DNA of 64,000 nt, taken from NCBI RefSeq assembly GCF_900156315.1, contig NZ_FTNI01000026.1, positions 62,001 to 126,000 on the forward strand, written 5' to 3'. Below are positions 38,390 to 46,838 of the stretch, one piece after another. A program made the position numbers and the translations under genes. The notes below the pieces were generated by a model. The model saw nothing but the letters and a program-made list of their open reading frames with translations, was not told the origin of the DNA and ran no database searches. Every line of letters begins with the position of its first letter. Within the stretch, counting starts at the first letter, position 1. The DNA is from Microbispora rosea (lineage in GTDB: Bacteria > Actinomycetota > Actinomycetes > Streptosporangiales > Streptosporangiaceae).

Positions 38390-41044
38390 ATGCCAAACTG
38401 GAAACCAGTGACTCCGACTTCTTCGTCCTCTGCCCGAACAGGCGACCTTCTCACCCGTCTGCTCGCGGTTCCCGCACGCCGGGGGCGCGTGACTCATGTG
38501 GAGCATGTTCCAGCACGTCAGGCAGGTGAGGCGCGATGGCCGGAATGGGCTCCTGAGCTGCTGGTCTCACGCCTGCGCCTGCAAGGCGTCTCCGGCTTGT
38601 GGGAACACCAGTTTATAGCCGCCGAGCTGGTTAAACGTGGCCAAAACGTGATCATTGCCACAGGAACCGCGTCCGGAAAGTCCCTGGCCTACCTGGTGCC
38701 GGCCGTCGCGGAGATCTTCTCCGGTGGCACCGTGCTTTATCTCACCCCGACCAAGGCGCTCGCCGCCGACCAGCTCAGGGCCCTGCGCAAGCTGCGGCTG
38801 ACGCAGGTGCGCGCCGCGACGTACGACGGCGACACGCCGCCCGAGGAACGCCGCTGGGTGCGCCAGAACGCCAACTACGTGCTGACCAACCCGGACATGC
38901 TGCACAGGTCGATTCTGCCCCGGCACTCGTCCTGGTCGTCGTTCTGGCGGCGGCTGCGGCTGGTGGTCGTGGACGAGTGCCACGGCTACCGGGGAGTCTT
39001 CGGCTCCCACGTCGCCCAGATCCTGCGCCGGTTGCGCCGGGTGGCCGCCAGATACGGCTCCTCCCCGGTGTTCCTGCTGGCGTCGGCCACCGCGAGCGAC
39101 CCCGCCGCCGCGGGAATGCGCCTGACCGGCCTTGAGATGGCCGAGGTGACCGCGGACGCCTCCCCCCGGGGTTCGACCACCTTCGCCCTGTGGGAGCCGC
39201 CTCTGACCGATTTACGCGGGGAAAGCGGCGCTCCGGTCCGCCGTACGGCCACGGCCGAGGCGGCCGATCTCCTGGCGGACCTCGTGATCGAGGACGTCCG
39301 CACTCTCGCGTTCGTCCGCTCCCGCCGCGGCGCGGAGGCCGTGGCCCTCACCGCCCGCCGCACGCTGGAGGAGGTCGAGGCCCTCCTCGACGCCGGGCCC
39401 GCGCCGTACGGGGAGTACGCCGAGGGCGTGCCGGGGGAGGTGGGCGGCGCGGGCGCCGGTGGAGCTCTGGGCGACGCCGCGGGGGACGGCGGAGCTTTCG
39501 GCGACACCGCGGACGGCGCTGCGGGCGGCGCCTTCGAGACCGCGGGCAGGACCTTAGAGACCGTGGGCGGGACCTTCGACGCTGCGGGCAGGGCCTTCGA
39601 CGCGATCGGCGGGCGAGAGCGGTCCTCCTCCGGGGCTGCCGAGGCCTCTCAGGCCGCCGAGACCGAAGAGGCGGGTGAAACCGGCGTGGAACGCCGGACG
39701 GACCGTGGAGGGCGGCTGGCCGACCGGGTGGCGGCCTATCGGGCGGGCTACCTGGCCGACGACCGGCGCGTGCTCGAAAAGGCCCTGCGCTCGGGTGAAC
39801 TGACCGGCCTGGCCACCACCAACGCGCTCGAACTCGGCGTCGACGTCTCGGGGCTCGACGCGGTCCTCATCGCCGGATGGCCCGGCACCCGGGCCTCCTT
39901 GTGGCAGCAGGCGGGCCGGGCCGGCCGCGCGGGGCAGGACGCGCTGGCCGTGCTGATCGCGCGTGACGACCCGCTCGACACCTACATCGTCCATCACCCG
40001 GAGGCGGTGTTCGGACAGCCCGTGGAGGCCATCGTCCTCGATCCCGACAATCCGTACGTGCTGGCGCCCCACCTGTGCGCGGCCGCCGCGGAGATCCCGC
40101 TGACCGAGGACGACCTGAAGACCTTCGGCCCGGCGGCGCGGGGCGTGCTCGACGACCTGGTGGACCGGGGACTGCTGCGCAGGCGCCCCACGGGGTGGTT
40201 CTGGACGAGCCGGGACCACGCGGCCGATCTGGCGGACATCCGGGGCTCTGGCGGCGCCCCCGTGCAGGTCGTGGAGGCGTCCACCGGTCGCCTGCTGGGC
40301 ACGGTCGACGAGCCGTCGGCGCACACCATGGTCCATCCGGGGGCCGTCTACCTGCACCAGAGCGAGACGTTCGTGGTCGACGTGCTCGATCTGGACGCCG
40401 GGGTCGCCCTGGTCACCGCCACCGAACCGGACTACGCGACCTTCGCGCGCGACGTCACCGACATCCGGGTGATGGAGTCGCTGCGTTCACGGCCCTTAGG
40501 GCCCGGCACCCTGCACTTCGGCTCGGTGGAGGTCACCCGCCAGGTCGTCTCGTACCTCAAGCGGCGCACCCAGACCGGGGAGGTCCTCGGCGAGGAGCCG
40601 CTCGACCTGCCGCCGCGCACGCTCTGCACCCGTGCGGTCTGGTGGACCCTGCCCACGCCCGCACTCGCCGATCTCATCAAGCCCGGACACGCGGTGGATC
40701 TCGGCGGGGCGGCGCACGCGGCCGAGCACGCCTCGATCGGCCTGCTGCCCCTGTTCGCGACGTGCGACCGCTGGGACATCGGCGGCGTGTCCACCGAGCT
40801 CCATCCCGACACGGGCCTGCTCACGGTCTTCGTCTACGACGGCCACGACGGAGGCGCGGGCTTCGCCGAGCGCGGGTACGCCCGGGCGGCCGACTGGCTG
40901 ACGGCGACGCGGGAGGCGATCGCCTCATGCGAATGCGAGCGCGGCTGCCCGTCCTGCATCCAGTCCCCCAAGTGCGGCAACGGCAACGAGCCGCTCGACA
41001 AGGCCGGTGCCATCCGCCTCCTCGACATCCTCCTGGGCGCCTGA
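38390..41044 (+). CDS. DEAD/DEAH-box DNA helicase with DUF1998 domain (MrfA/YprA-like)
   Basis: About 884 residues. Helicase domain 1 has Walker A ATGTASGKS (~90-98) and DECH (~195-198). Domain 2 has ALELGVDVSG and QQAGRAGRAG. The C-terminal DUF1998 region carries a four-Cys zinc cluster, CECERGCPSCIQSPKCGN. Bacillus MrfA of this family is a 3'-5' helicase acting in repair of mitomycin-damaged DNA. About 100 residues of Gly/Ala/Glu-rich repeats (nt ~39408-39705) are inserted between the two helicase domains. The start is uncertain; ATG 38390 lies downstream of a TATACG stretch. Divergent from bldG. Confidence 0.9.
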   Translation: MPNWKPVTPTSSSSARTGDLLTRLLAVPARRGRVTHVEHVPARQAGEARWPEWAPELLVSRLRLQGVSGLWEHQFIAAELVKRGQNVIIATGTASGKSLAYLVPAVAEIFSGGTVLYLTPTKALAADQLRALRKLRLTQVRAATYDGDTPPEERRWVRQNANYVLTNPDMLHRSILPRHSSWSSFWRRLRLVVVDECHGYRGVFGSHVAQILRRLRRVAARYGSSPVFLLASATASDPAAAGMRLTGLEMAEVTADASPRGSTTFALWEPPLTDLRGESGAPVRRTATAEAADLLADLVIEDVRTLAFVRSRRGAEAVALTARRTLEEVEALLDAGPAPYGEYAEGVPGEVGGAGAGGALGDAAGDGGAFGDTADGAAGGAFETAGRTLETVGGTFDAAGRAFDAIGGRERSSSGAAEASQAAETEEAGETGVERRTDRGGRLADRVAAYRAGYLADDRRVLEKALRSGELTGLATTNALELGVDVSGLDAVLIAGWPGTRASLWQQAGRAGRAGQDALAVLIARDDPLDTYIVHHPEAVFGQPVEAIVLDPDNPYVLAPHLCAAAAEIPLTEDDLKTFGPAARGVLDDLVDRGLLRRRPTGWFWTSRDHAADLADIRGSGGAPVQVVEASTGRLLGTVDEPSAHTMVHPGAVYLHQSETFVVDVLDLDAGVALVTATEPDYATFARDVTDIRVMESLRSRPLGPGTLHFGSVEVTRQVVSYLKRRTQTGEVLGEEPLDLPPRTLCTRAVWWTLPTPALADLIKPGHAVDLGGAAHAAEHASIGLLPLFATCDRWDIGGVSTELHPDTGLLTVFVYDGHDGGAGFAERGYARAADWLTATREAIASCECERGCPSCIQSPKCGNGNEPLDKAGAIRLLDILLGA

Positions 41045-41063
41045 CCCCGGCGCGCGGAACACG

Positions 41064-41124
41064 CGGACCCCGCCCGCCTGGCAGCGGACCCGCCCTTTCG
41101 GGAGCGGACCCGCCCTTCCGGCAG
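41064..41124. repeat. 20-bp tandem repeat, three copies
   Basis: CGGACCCGCCCTTTCGGGAG-like units at 41064-41084 (21 bp, most diverged), 41085-41104 and 41105-41124. They start 20 bp after the helicase stop codon. Confidence 0.8.
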
Positions 41125-41198
41125 GCGTTCGGGCGCGCTCCCGGCACGACCGCCCGCGAGGCGAACAGAGGGGAGGTAGCCGGCGCGCACCGAAGGTT

Positions 41199-41226
41199 CG
41201 TGATCCCGGCAGGTGCCGGGATCACG
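41199..41226. terminator. Bidirectional terminator
   Basis: CGTGATCCCGGCA and TGCCGGGATCACG form a perfect 13-bp inverted repeat with a 2-nt centre, between the convergent helicase gene and the membrane-anchored surface-protein gene. Confidence 0.85.
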
Positions 41227-41232
41227 CGACCG

Positions 41233-43020
41233 TCAGAGGTCGTGGTGGCGGCCGGAGTAGAGGTTGTCGTCGTCCTCCGTCCAGACGTCCGGCTCCGGCT
41301 GGCGGAGAGGCCGCTCCTGCATCTGGTCGTTGATCGTCGTACCCGCGGGCATGGCCGACGCCGAGATCACCGGCATCTGCCCGGGCAGCACCGCCGGAGA
41401 CGGCGACTCGTGAGCGGAGGCCCTCCGGCCGCCCTCGTCCGGCCGTGTCGTCAACGACGGAAGCGATGCCGGCCAGTCCGGCGTGGCCCGCACAGGCGGC
41501 TCGCCTTCGGCGGGAACGGCCGGCTCCTGACCGGACACCGTGGTCTCCGTGTCCGTGTCCGTTCTCATGTCCGTGTCCGCGACGGTGTCCACGCCCGCGC
41601 CTGAACTTGGGACGGTCCCCGCGCCCGGGCCCGCGACGGTGTCTACGCTCGCGCCTGAACTTGGGATGGTGTCCATGCCCGCGCCTGGGATGGTGTCCAT
41701 GCCCTCGGCCGTCGAGGTGACGGCGTCCAAGCGGGTCTCGGTGTCGGCGTCCGCCTCCGGGAGATTCTCGCGGGGCTTCGGCCTGGCCAGGATCACGGAG
41801 GGACGTCGCACAGGCGCGTTCCCCCGGGCCTTCGCCGTGGCGGCGCCGCTGAACGCGGCCACGCCGCTCGCCACCGTGGCGGCCTCAGGCGATGCGCCCG
41901 TCTTTCCTGCCGCCGGCCGCGGCTCTGAGCCACCGGATCGTCCCTCGCCCGCGTTGTCACTTGTCAGGCCCTTGCGCCGTAGCCAGGCGCCCAGGTTCGC
42001 GCCCGTGAGCAGCAGGACGACGGCGAGAGCGACATACACGCCGAAGCTCAGCCCGCCGAGCGGCAGGAAAGACGACTGCGCCGTCATCTTCGGATCGTCG
42101 GTCTTCTCCGGGACGACCACCGGCTCGGTCTGGTCACTGCCGCCGTTCGCCTCCGGCAGCGTGAGCTCGGTGTCCTTCGGCAGCTCGGTGTCCTTGGGCC
42201 GTGTGGCGTCCTTAGGCAGCGCCGGTTCCGCGTTCGGCACGGCGGTGGACTGGTGCGTCTTCGGAGTCTCGGCGGCGGGCGACTTGACCCCCGACTGGCC
42301 CGGCTTCTTCGACGGCTTAGGAGAGGGGCTCGGTGACGGCTTCGGGGCGGGAACGGTCACATACGCCGCCGCGGAGCGCTGCGATGCGACGGTGCCGCCG
42401 GTGCCGTCCGAGCGGAACGCGCGAACGGAGACGTCCACCTTCTGTCCGGCCATATTGGCCGGAAGCTTCATGCTCGTCTGACAGCTCGATCCGGAGCAGG
42501 CGGAGTCAGCGGAAACGGAGCCGGACCTGCCGGCCTTGACCGAGGCGATCTCGTACGACTGGAGATCCGGCTCCGCGCCCTTCGCCCAGCGGACCAGGAT
42601 TGTCGAGGAATTCTTGAGCTGCGCCTGGACGCCGGAGGGGGCCTCCGGCGGACGGCTGAGCACAAAGGTCGAGGTGGCGTAGGTCTTGTGCGTGACCTCA
42701 CCGAACAAACTGACCGTGAACGTGCCGTTGGGGGCGTCGCCGGGGTCGAAGGATCCGCTGATCGTCTGGTTCGCGCCACCCGAGGCGATCTTCTGCCGGG
42801 ATTCGGAGGGTCCCTCGACGTACAGGGCCATGCTGATCTGGTACCAGTCCGTCTTCGCGGACACGGCCACCGCACCGGACGACTTGACGACCGCCCCGTC
42901 CGCCGGGGACAGGATCTCGGCGTCGGCCGCGTACGCGGGTCCGGCACCGATCATCGGCGTGGACGCCACAGCCATCAGGACGATCATCGCCGTTGTGCCC
43001 AGCCTACGAACCCTGGTCAC
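41233..43020 (-). CDS. Large membrane-anchored surface protein with Ig/Fn3-like ectodomain and repetitive tail
   Basis: About 595 residues from GTG 43020 (AAGGGA seven bases upstream). Signal peptide to residue ~31 (GAGPAYA). An Ig-like domain (~33-122) carries TWY-like strands, and a fibronectin-III-like domain (~125-222) starts APSGVQAQLKNSSTILVRW with one Cys pair. A Pro/Lys/Ser linker (PAPKPSPSPSPKPSKKPG) leads to a single transmembrane segment at ~324-346, then a ~250-residue cytoplasmic tail rich in Asp/Thr/Ser/Gly. The tail includes an 18-residue repeat (54 bp in DNA) around GASVDTVAGPGAGTVPSS. Function unknown; it borders the Tad pilus genes. Confidence 0.8.
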   Translation of the reverse strand: MTRVRRLGTTAMIVLMAVASTPMIGAGPAYAADAEILSPADGAVVKSSGAVAVSAKTDWYQISMALYVEGPSESRQKIASGGANQTISGSFDPGDAPNGTFTVSLFGEVTHKTYATSTFVLSRPPEAPSGVQAQLKNSSTILVRWAKGAEPDLQSYEIASVKAGRSGSVSADSACSGSSCQTSMKLPANMAGQKVDVSVRAFRSDGTGGTVASQRSAAAYVTVPAPKPSPSPSPKPSKKPGQSGVKSPAAETPKTHQSTAVPNAEPALPKDATRPKDTELPKDTELTLPEANGGSDQTEPVVVPEKTDDPKMTAQSSFLPLGGLSFGVYVALAVVLLLTGANLGAWLRRKGLTSDNAGEGRSGGSEPRPAAGKTGASPEAATVASGVAAFSGAATAKARGNAPVRRPSVILARPKPRENLPEADADTETRLDAVTSTAEGMDTIPGAGMDTIPSSGASVDTVAGPGAGTVPSSGAGVDTVADTDMRTDTDTETTVSGQEPAVPAEGEPPVRATPDWPASLPSLTTRPDEGGRRASAHESPSPAVLPGQMPVISASAMPAGTTINDQMQERPLRQPEPDVWTEDDDNLYSGRHHDL

Positions 43021-43317
43021 GACGCATCCCTTCATGGAAAACCGTCCGCCCCGGCTGCCTCGGCCGAATACGCACGGCGACTGAGAGTACGCGGCACTGT
43101 ACGCCAGCCGTCCACTCTTAGACCCTATGTCCAAGAAGTCGTGATTCTATTGCGACACAAGTAGTGTCGGATTACGGAAGATCCGAATGCTTCGTACGCA
43201 GGCCGCTGCCTGAGCGCCCGATTACGCCTCATCCGCCACGGCCGTCGAACCTAGGGCGAGTTTCCGGAAGAGAGCACTCTCGTTGTGCACGCTGATCCGC
43301 CCACCCCGGTGGCTCCC

Positions 43318-43710
43318 TCATGCTGCGGCACCGACCGGGCCGGCCGATGCGGAAGCGGTGGCCGTCGCGGGACCGAGGAGGGGGACCACGAACCGCACGG
43401 TTACCGCAACCTCGGCGACACCGCCCGACAGCGAGCACGACCGCAGCGACGCGCCGTTGGCGACCGTGATCGCCCCCGCTCGACGACACGCCTCATCCGG
43501 GACCGCCAGCGCCACGCGAGCGGCACCGAGCGCGCCGAGGTCGGCGGCGCTCTGCGCTCGGTGTCGGGCGACGCGAGCGACGCCCACCTGGACGACGACC
43601 ATCGCCATCGCCCAGACGGCGGTCATGAGGGCGATCGTCCAGATGGTCGCCGAGCCGCGTTCCCGACTGGAGGGTCCTCCGCCCCCGCAGGCCTGAAATT
43701 CCGCTCCCAC
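43318..43710 (-). CDS. TadE/TadG-like pseudopilin-neighbourhood protein
   Basis: 130 residues. RERGSATIWTIALMTAVWAMAMVVVQVGVARVARHRAQSAADLGALGAARVAL is the typical TadG-like N-terminal anchor of actinobacterial Tad loci (Rv3655c type), followed by a short extracytoplasmic domain with a Cys pair. It would be processed and assembled with the Flp/Tad apparatus. GTG 43710 is chosen because GGAGGAG lies eight bases upstream. The frame stays open further upstream only through a tandem-repeat region. It is the last gene of the Tad cluster in transcription order. Confidence 0.82.
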   Translation of the reverse strand: MGAEFQACGGGGPSSRERGSATIWTIALMTAVWAMAMVVVQVGVARVARHRAQSAADLGALGAARVALAVPDEACRRAGAITVANGASLRSCSLSGGVAEVAVTVRFVVPLLGPATATASASAGPVGAAA

Positions 43711-43724
43711 GATTCGTGCTCCTC

Positions 43725-43925
43725 CATGTCTTCCGAGCCCATGTCCTCTGAGCCCGGGTCCTCCGCCCAGGTCCTCCGAGCCCAGGTCCCGCAAGTCCCG
43801 TCCTGCGAGCCTGGTCCTCCGAACCCCGCCCCTCCGAACCCGGCCCTTAGCTCGGTCCTTCGAGCCCCGACCCTCCAAGCCCGGCCCTCCGAGCTCGGTC
43901 CTTCGAACCCAGGCCTCCGAGTCCA
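43725..43925. repeat. Degenerate 15-bp minisatellite
   Basis: About a dozen imperfect units of TCCTCCGAGCCCRGG, mostly 12-15 bp, fill the stretch between the TadE-like gene and the TadG-like gene. The 15-bp period keeps reading frames open on both strands, producing spurious ORFs. This and the flanking DNA (43711-44049) hold no gene I can support. Confidence 0.8.
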
Positions 43926-44049
43926 AGGCGACTGCCTCGCCGCGTTCTCGCGGCTTCGGAGCCGCTCGTCATTCGCGTGCACCTGGCCTCGGCGCGACCA
44001 GGTCTTCCCGGAAGCCCGGAGACCGGTTCGCCCCCGTAGCCGCGCACAG

Positions 44050-44451
44050 TTACGGAAGAACGCCGGGTTCGGTGCTGGAGACGGCGGCGGCCCGGAGGCG
44101 AGCGGGCGGAAGCGGCGACCTGAAGGGCGGACGGACGGTCGCGACGATCTCAACCCGGGTGGTGTCCGCATCCACGCGGATGGTCACCGTGGCGCCCTCC
44201 GGAGCCAGTCGCCGGACTGCCTCACGCACCTCCTCGGTCACCTCGCCACGTGCAGCCGCGCGTGCGCCGGCCCGGGCCGCGTCGACGCATCGCAGTTGCG
44301 CGCCCACGATCGTCACCGCCCACAGTGCGGCGGTCAGCACCAGCACGAGGGCCGGAAGTGCGACGGCGGTCTCCGCCGTCACCGACCCTCGATTTCGCCG
44401 GGGCCGCACGTCCACCAGCCGACGTCGCGGCATCCACGCACGGCAGCGCAT
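44050..44451 (-). CDS. TadE-family pilus assembly protein
   Basis: 133 residues. NRGSVTAETAVALPALVLVLTAALWAVTIVGAQLRCVDAARAGARAAARGE is the TadE signature: Gly-Ser, Glu+5-like Glu, hydrophobic segment, then CxxAAR. A short C-terminal domain with TVTIRVDADTTRVEIVATV follows. TadE proteins are pseudopilins of the Tad apparatus, cleaved by a prepilin peptidase. ATG 44451 has GAGG nine bases upstream; ATG 44433 is an alternative. It lies 11 bp downstream of the DUF4244 gene. Confidence 0.85.
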   Translation of the reverse strand: MRCRAWMPRRRLVDVRPRRNRGSVTAETAVALPALVLVLTAALWAVTIVGAQLRCVDAARAGARAAARGEVTEEVREAVRRLAPEGATVTIRVDADTTRVEIVATVRPPFRSPLPPARLRAAAVSSTEPGVLP

Positions 44452-44462
44452 CACCGGAAGCC

Positions 44463-44954
44463 TCAGGCGGCCAGCTTCAGCGCCTTTTGGATGAGCGCGG
44501 CGAGCATCGACCTCACTTCGGCACTGGTGACCACCTTCCAGAGCAGTGCGGCGAACCCGCAGGCGGCTATCGTGCCGACGGCGTACTCCGCAGTGGACAT
44601 GCCCGCGTCGGCCCTCGTCCCGGCCTGCACCGCCCACTGAAGGGTCAGCTCTCGAGCGCGGCACGAGGCTCGGGCGACCGGCTGCCGCAGCGCGGCGGAC
44701 GACCTCCGCAGGACGTCGCCCATCCCCTGCACGGCGTTCCGGAGCCGGCCGAGGACCGCCCGCTGTCCCAGGCGGCCGAAACGGGTGAACGCGGATGTGC
44801 GCCCGGATCGGCCGGGCAGCGCCCTTCGCGCGGAGCGCACGAGCGCCACCCAACGTGCCGGCCGCGCCCTGTGACGGCCCACAGCGTCACCGTCTCGCCG
44901 CCGGAGGGTCGTGCCCGTCTGGTCCCTCCGGGCGGTCGCGGCGTGCTTGCTCAT
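44463..44954 (-). CDS. DUF4244 (Flp-pilin-like) protein with long basic N-terminal extension
   Basis: 163 residues. The C-terminal ~47 residues (DAGMSTAEYAVGTIAACGFAALLWKVV) are the DUF4244 domain, a Flp-type pilin with STAEYA near the processing site and one membrane helix. Family members are usually only about 60-90 residues. Here ~115 residues rich in Arg and Ala precede it. The long form is supported by AGGAGG five bases before ATG 44954. The extension could be a leader removed by the prepilin peptidase or a start-site artefact. Co-transcribed with the tadE gene. Confidence 0.8.
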   Translation of the reverse strand: MSKHAATARRDQTGTTLRRRDGDAVGRHRARPARWVALVRSARRALPGRSGRTSAFTRFGRLGQRAVLGRLRNAVQGMGDVLRRSSAALRQPVARASCRARELTLQWAVQAGTRADAGMSTAEYAVGTIAACGFAALLWKVVTSAEVRSMLAALIQKALKLAA

Positions 44955-45048
44955 CGGTCCTCCTGATCCCGCTCGGGGCGGCCACTCCGCCCGTGCTGGG
45001 GCCAGACTGCGGGATCACGGATGGGCGGATTCGGGCCGAGCGCGGTTC

Positions 45049-45183
45049 TGTGGACAGGAGCGCTGCCGCCGCGGTTGTCCACAACGCCAGAGCCCTCATC
45101 TGTGGAGGAACGATCGGCGATTGCTGAGCTCCTGAGCGCTTTACCCACTTCGCTGTCCACAGGTGTGGATGAGGCTGTCCACA
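45049..45183. other. Cluster of DnaA-box-like sequences in a 235-bp intergenic region
   Basis: TGTGGACA (45049-45056), TTGTCCACA (45075-45083, a perfect match to the Streptomyces DnaA box), CTGTCCACA (45153-45161) and CTGTCCACA (45175-45183) occur within 135 bp between tadC and the DUF4244 gene. A further perfect box in reverse orientation is at 49216-49224. No origin features such as an AT-rich unwinding element or dnaA/dnaN genes are present. Confidence 0.6.
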
Positions 45184-45189
45184 GGCTGT

Positions 45190-45945
45190 TCACGGCAGGA
45201 GGATCTGACCCGCCAGGCCCGCGACCATGGGGACGATCCCCAGAAAGACGAAGGCCGGCAGGAAGCAGAGCCCGAGCGGTGCGACGGCGTGGACGCCCAC
45301 CCTCCGCGCCGCAGCGGAGGCCGTCGCCTGAGCCGTACGCCGGGAGTCGTCGGCCAGCCGGGTGAGGACGTCGGCGACCGGCGCGCCACTCTGCGCGGCC
45401 CGGATCATCGTCCTGGCCAGGACGGCGAGCGCCGGTTCGTCGGACAAGGCGGCCCACGCCTCCTCGGGGGGAGCCCCCAGGCGCATCTGAGCGCCCGCCC
45501 ACGAGAGGCGCTCACCCAGCAGGCCCGCGATCGCGACGGCGGTCGTCTCGACTGCCCTGCTCATCGGTTGTCCTGCCCGGAGACAGGCCACGATCAGATC
45601 GACGGCGAACGGAAGGTCGGCCCCCACACGCTCCCGGAGGCGCCTGACCTCGGCCGGTTCCCGCCTGCGAACGGCGACGAACAGACCGACGGCCACCAAC
45701 GTCCCCGCGCACGCCCCCGTCAGGCCACCGAGAAGCAGGAACAGCGCGATCCCCGCGGGTGCCGAGACGGCCACCCCTCGGCGTGCCGCGCTCGCGCCCA
45801 TCGGCGCGGCGCCCGGTGGCCCTCCTGCCGGCGCCTCCGACGCCGCCGACGACGCGATGGCGTTCAGCCGCACGGCCGGCGAACGAGCAACCGGCCACGT
45901 CAGCATGGCCAGCGTGGTCAGGAGCCCGGCCAGCACAGCGATCAT
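45190..45945 (-). CDS. Type II secretion F-domain protein TadC
   Basis: 251 residues with three or four membrane segments and a central T2SSF domain: LPFAVDLIVACLRAGQPMSRAVETTAVAIAGLLGERLSWAGAQMRLGAPPEEAWAAL. TadC pairs with TadB as the inner-membrane platform of the Tad pilus machine. AAGGGGAG precedes ATG 45945. A hairpin and 152 bp separate it from the tadB gene, so it may have separate expression. The C-terminus AGLAGQILLP ends with a membrane helix, as expected. Confidence 0.88.
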   Translation of the reverse strand: MIAVLAGLLTTLAMLTWPVARSPAVRLNAIASSAASEAPAGGPPGAAPMGASAARRGVAVSAPAGIALFLLLGGLTGACAGTLVAVGLFVAVRRREPAEVRRLRERVGADLPFAVDLIVACLRAGQPMSRAVETTAVAIAGLLGERLSWAGAQMRLGAPPEEAWAALSDEPALAVLARTMIRAAQSGAPVADVLTRLADDSRRTAQATASAAARRVGVHAVAPLGLCFLPAFVFLGIVPMVAGLAGQILLP

Positions 45946-46056
45946 GTCTCGCTCCCCTTCCAGCAGGACAATCGTCCCCAGAAGAGCAACCGGCGTCGTC
46001 TCCCACGACGACAGCCGTCCTCTTCACCCCACGTGACACCCCGCCCGCACCCCTCC

Positions 46057-46095
46057 GACAGCCCCGGCGCCGCTCGCGCCGATGGCGGGGCTGTC
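46057..46095 (-). terminator. Hairpin between tadB and tadC
   Basis: GACAGCCCCG and CGGGGCTGTC pair perfectly over 10 bp with a 19-nt loop, two bases beyond the tadB stop. It may reduce read-through into tadC. Confidence 0.6.
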
Positions 46096-46097
46096 GT

Positions 46098-46838
46098 TCA
46101 CGGCAACGTCATTTCCTCGGCCCTGGTGACGAGCCTGTGGGTCCACCAGACGCCGGCGGCGTCGAGGGCGAGCCCGACGACCAGGCAGACGAACCCCGCC
46201 GGGCCGCCGAACAGGAACGCCAGCGGATCCATGCCGAGCCCGGCGGCCATCAGCAGGCCGAGCACGGGCAGGCCCGCCAGCATCCGGGCGGTCGCCCGGG
46301 GGCCGGACAGCTGGGCGGCGACCTCCTCTCGGTGGGCCTGCGCCTCCCGAAGAGACGCACACACCCGTTCCACCAGCGCGGTAAGGCCCCCGCCCACGGC
46401 CACGCTCACCCGCCAGCACGCGGCCAGCCGGACCAGTCCCTCGCCGCCGCGGGCGGGGGCCGCGTGCAGCAGGGCCGCGGCGACATCGCCGCCGTCACGG
46501 GCGGCGGCGACCACCGGCGCGAGCGCCGCCGGATCGGGCGGGTTGACCGAGGAGACCGCCCGCGCGAGGGCGTCGCCCGGAGTCCTGCCCGCCGACAACT
46601 CGGCTGCCAGGCTCTGGCACAGCTCAATGGACGCCGCACGCCAGGCCGCCGCCGTCGCCCCTGGCCGTGGACGGCGGGTGATCGCGGCCCAGAACCTGCG
46701 CATGTCCCGTGGCCGCCGCCTTCGTGTGAGCGACGTCAGCCGTGTCGTCCCGGCATCCGGCCCGGCCCACTCCCAGGCGGCGAGGGCGGCGGCAAGCATC
46801 GCGACCAGCCCCGGAGCCAGCCCGCCCGGCGGCGTCAT
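46098..46838 (-). CDS. Type II secretion F-domain protein TadB
   Basis: 246 residues from [14 protein letters not shown]2SSF-type region (ELCQSLAAELSAGRTPGDALARAV, then AALLHAAPARGGEGLVRLAACWRVSVAVGGGLTALVERV) is followed by two C-terminal membrane segments. It forms the inner-membrane platform with TadC. The ATG overlaps the tadA stop (ATGA), so it is translationally coupled to the ATPase. Length and topology match actinobacterial TadB. Confidence 0.88.
   Translation of the reverse strand: MTPPGGLAPGLVAMLAAALAAWEWAGPDAGTTRLTSLTRRRRPRDMRRFWAAITRRPRPGATAAAWRAASIELCQSLAAELSAGRTPGDALARAVSSVNPPDPAALAPVVAAARDGGDVAAALLHAAPARGGEGLVRLAACWRVSVAVGGGLTALVERVCASLREAQAHREEVAAQLSGPRATARMLAGLPVLGLLMAAGLGMDPLAFLFGGPAGFVCLVVGLALDAAGVWWTHRLVTRAEEMTLP

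Noticed and set aside
43623-44171. 182-codon minus-strand ORF across the minisatellite
   Set aside because: The 15-bp repeat period keeps frames open artificially. A GGAGGAG site places the real TadG-like start at 43710 in another frame.
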